Shown piece after piece: positions 63,252-64,000 of a stretch of DNA of 64,000 nt (position 1 is its first letter; the number at the start of each line of letters is the position of its first letter). The DNA comes from Fragum whitleyi (taxonomy: Eukaryota > Mollusca > Bivalvia > Cardiida > Cardiidae). The position numbers and the translations under genes are program-made. The stretch lies in the NCBI GenBank assembly GCA_948146395.1, contig OX411555.1:38355565-38419564 (forward strand). Direction: 5' to 3'. The notes under the pieces were generated by a model, which did no database searches, was not told the origin of the DNA, and worked only from the letters and a program-made list of their open reading frames with translations.

Positions 63252-63321
63252 GTAGGTCGATTCGATTTTTCATGTACATGTATTTCTATACAGAAAATGA
63301 TGCAAGGATATATGTATGATA

Positions 63322-63458
63322 CGTACTTAGTGTTTTGTATGAGAAAAAATATCTAACGAGGTTGGGAGCATTGATTAATGGCGAGGCTCTGCCAAGACAA
63401 TCATCAATTCTCATAACCGAGTTAGATATTTTTTCATACAATACACTAAGTATGTATT
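63322..63458. mobile_element. Foldback MITE R with about 40 bp arms
   Basis: TACGTACTTAGTGTTTTGTA, TGAGAAAAAATATCTAAC / GTTAGATATTTTTTCATACA, ATACACTAAGTATGTA. Loop about 55 nt with a weaker inner hairpin (AGCATTGATTAATGGC). Confidence 0.8.
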
Positions 63459-63544
63459 ACATTTATCTTATAACCTATATTTGTCTTGTTGTGTCGATGT
63501 TTCTAACTGAAATGCAAGTTTCTTAAAATAACCGCATTATATCA

Positions 63545-63630
63545 TTGTTCTAAAAATAACTATGTGATATCATAAAACTTATCACATAGGATTTTATCAC
63601 ACATATATTTGTATAGTTATAAGATAAATT
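63545..63630. repeat. Hairpin in intron 45
   Basis: AACTATGTGATATCATAAAA, CTTATCACATAGGATTTTAT pattern (ATGTGATA / TATCACAT) with outer AATAACTAT / ATAGTTATAAG. Confidence 0.5.
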
Positions 63631-63869
63631 ACTTTTTCGATAAGTATGTGTTTGTCAGTCTGTGAAAAGCTTAACCTCATATATGGGCTCTATACTGTCT
63701 TTTAAAGAAATTTGAAAATTTTTGAAATTCAGCTAGTAAAAAAACTAAATTAAGAAAATATTGTAAGTAATCATTGTTTACTTTCCAACAACTTTTTTCT
63801 ATGAATTCCTAAAGGAAAAAGAACATAGCATAAGATTTTTAGTGTGGCTGTTTTGGGAGAAATCCAAAG

Positions 63870-64000
63870 TATTGTTATAGCCTTGGTGTGGTTGTTGCTG
63901 TTGTCTTCATTGCTATGTTTAAACTTTGACATTTTGTGATATCTCTTTTTCTACTGAAGGCATTTATTTGAAACTTGGCACACAACTTCATTTTCAAAAG
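63870..64000. repeat. Family E repeat, copy 2, cut by the window edge
   Basis: GTATTGTTATAGCCTTGGTG, AAACTTTGACATTTTGTGAT and TTGAAACTTGGCACACAAC match 39460-39565. Confidence 0.6.

Larger units (their letters stand above)
62514..63136 (+). repeat. Tandem array of [family A hairpin + decayed exon 45], about 3 units upstream of the real exon 45
   Basis: Decayed exon copies begin after TACAGAATACA-type acceptors at about 62577, 62753 and 62942; the real exon starts at 63137 (spacings about 176, 189, 195). Each is preceded by a family A hairpin (right arm at 62514-62549, full at 62652-62726, 62838-62912, 63031-63106). Copies keep TAACCTGACATTACT and GACTAGCTGTAC-like words but diverge after AGCTGTAC, where the real exon continues TTCAGTAGAGATGG. 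Confidence 0.9.

Noticed and set aside
62090..62470. 126-codon ORF as a separate gene
   Set aside because: It starts inside intron 44 after a good donor, overlaps a repeat, and has no recognisable domain.
62942..63018. Copy 3 of exon 45 as a real extra exon
   Set aside because: The frame is open, but no GT donor ends it and inclusion would duplicate half a blade; kept as a pseudo-exon pending RNA data.

Overview
The window is animal nuclear DNA: AT-rich, with long introns, canonical GT-AG splice sites, LINE and SINE remnants and dozens of short palindromic transposons. The tRNA-headed SINE, the TIR-bounded elements filled with 150-180 bp tandem units and the LINE tail resemble those I know from bivalve molluscs. 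A bivalve is my best guess from general knowledge; the species is not determined.

Region 1-3804 is transposon debris. It holds the 3' part of a tyrosine recombinase ORF (DIRS/Ngaro/Crypton type), a palindromic element, and a 5'-truncated CR1/Jockey-like LINE with two in-frame stops. Region 3805-5184 is intergenic, or 5' to the gene, and carries a 550 bp element (4096-4645) flanked by an 11 bp direct repeat.

From 5225 to beyond the right edge, one plus-strand gene fills the window: a TEP1 orthologue (telomerase protein component 1, also a vault particle protein). I reconstructed 45 exons whose reading phase stays consistent across every junction (6744 nt, 2248 codons, 3' end outside the window). 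The order is: Ser/Leu-rich low-complexity N-terminus (exons 1-4), TROVE RNA-binding module (exons 5-13) with an RGG/RG-rich insert in exon 8, vWA-like region (14-19), DUF4062 (20-21), NACHT NTPase with Walker A in exon 24 and Walker B in exon 26, helical linker (28-35), then WD40 blades (36-45, continuing). Intron 36 appears to be of the rare GC-AG type.

The introns are unusual in two ways. First, at least six places (exons 17, 24, 30, 40, 42, 45) carry decayed partial copies of the neighbouring exon. At exon 17 the exon/intron junction has become a 55 bp minisatellite, and at exon 45 decayed exon plus hairpin forms a tandem array. Second, many MITE families are present, several nested in one another, and several end within about 30 bp of a 3' splice site, so transposon termini now form or border splice acceptors (clearest for exon 18). 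No second host gene, functional tRNA, CRISPR array or bacterial-type system was seen.
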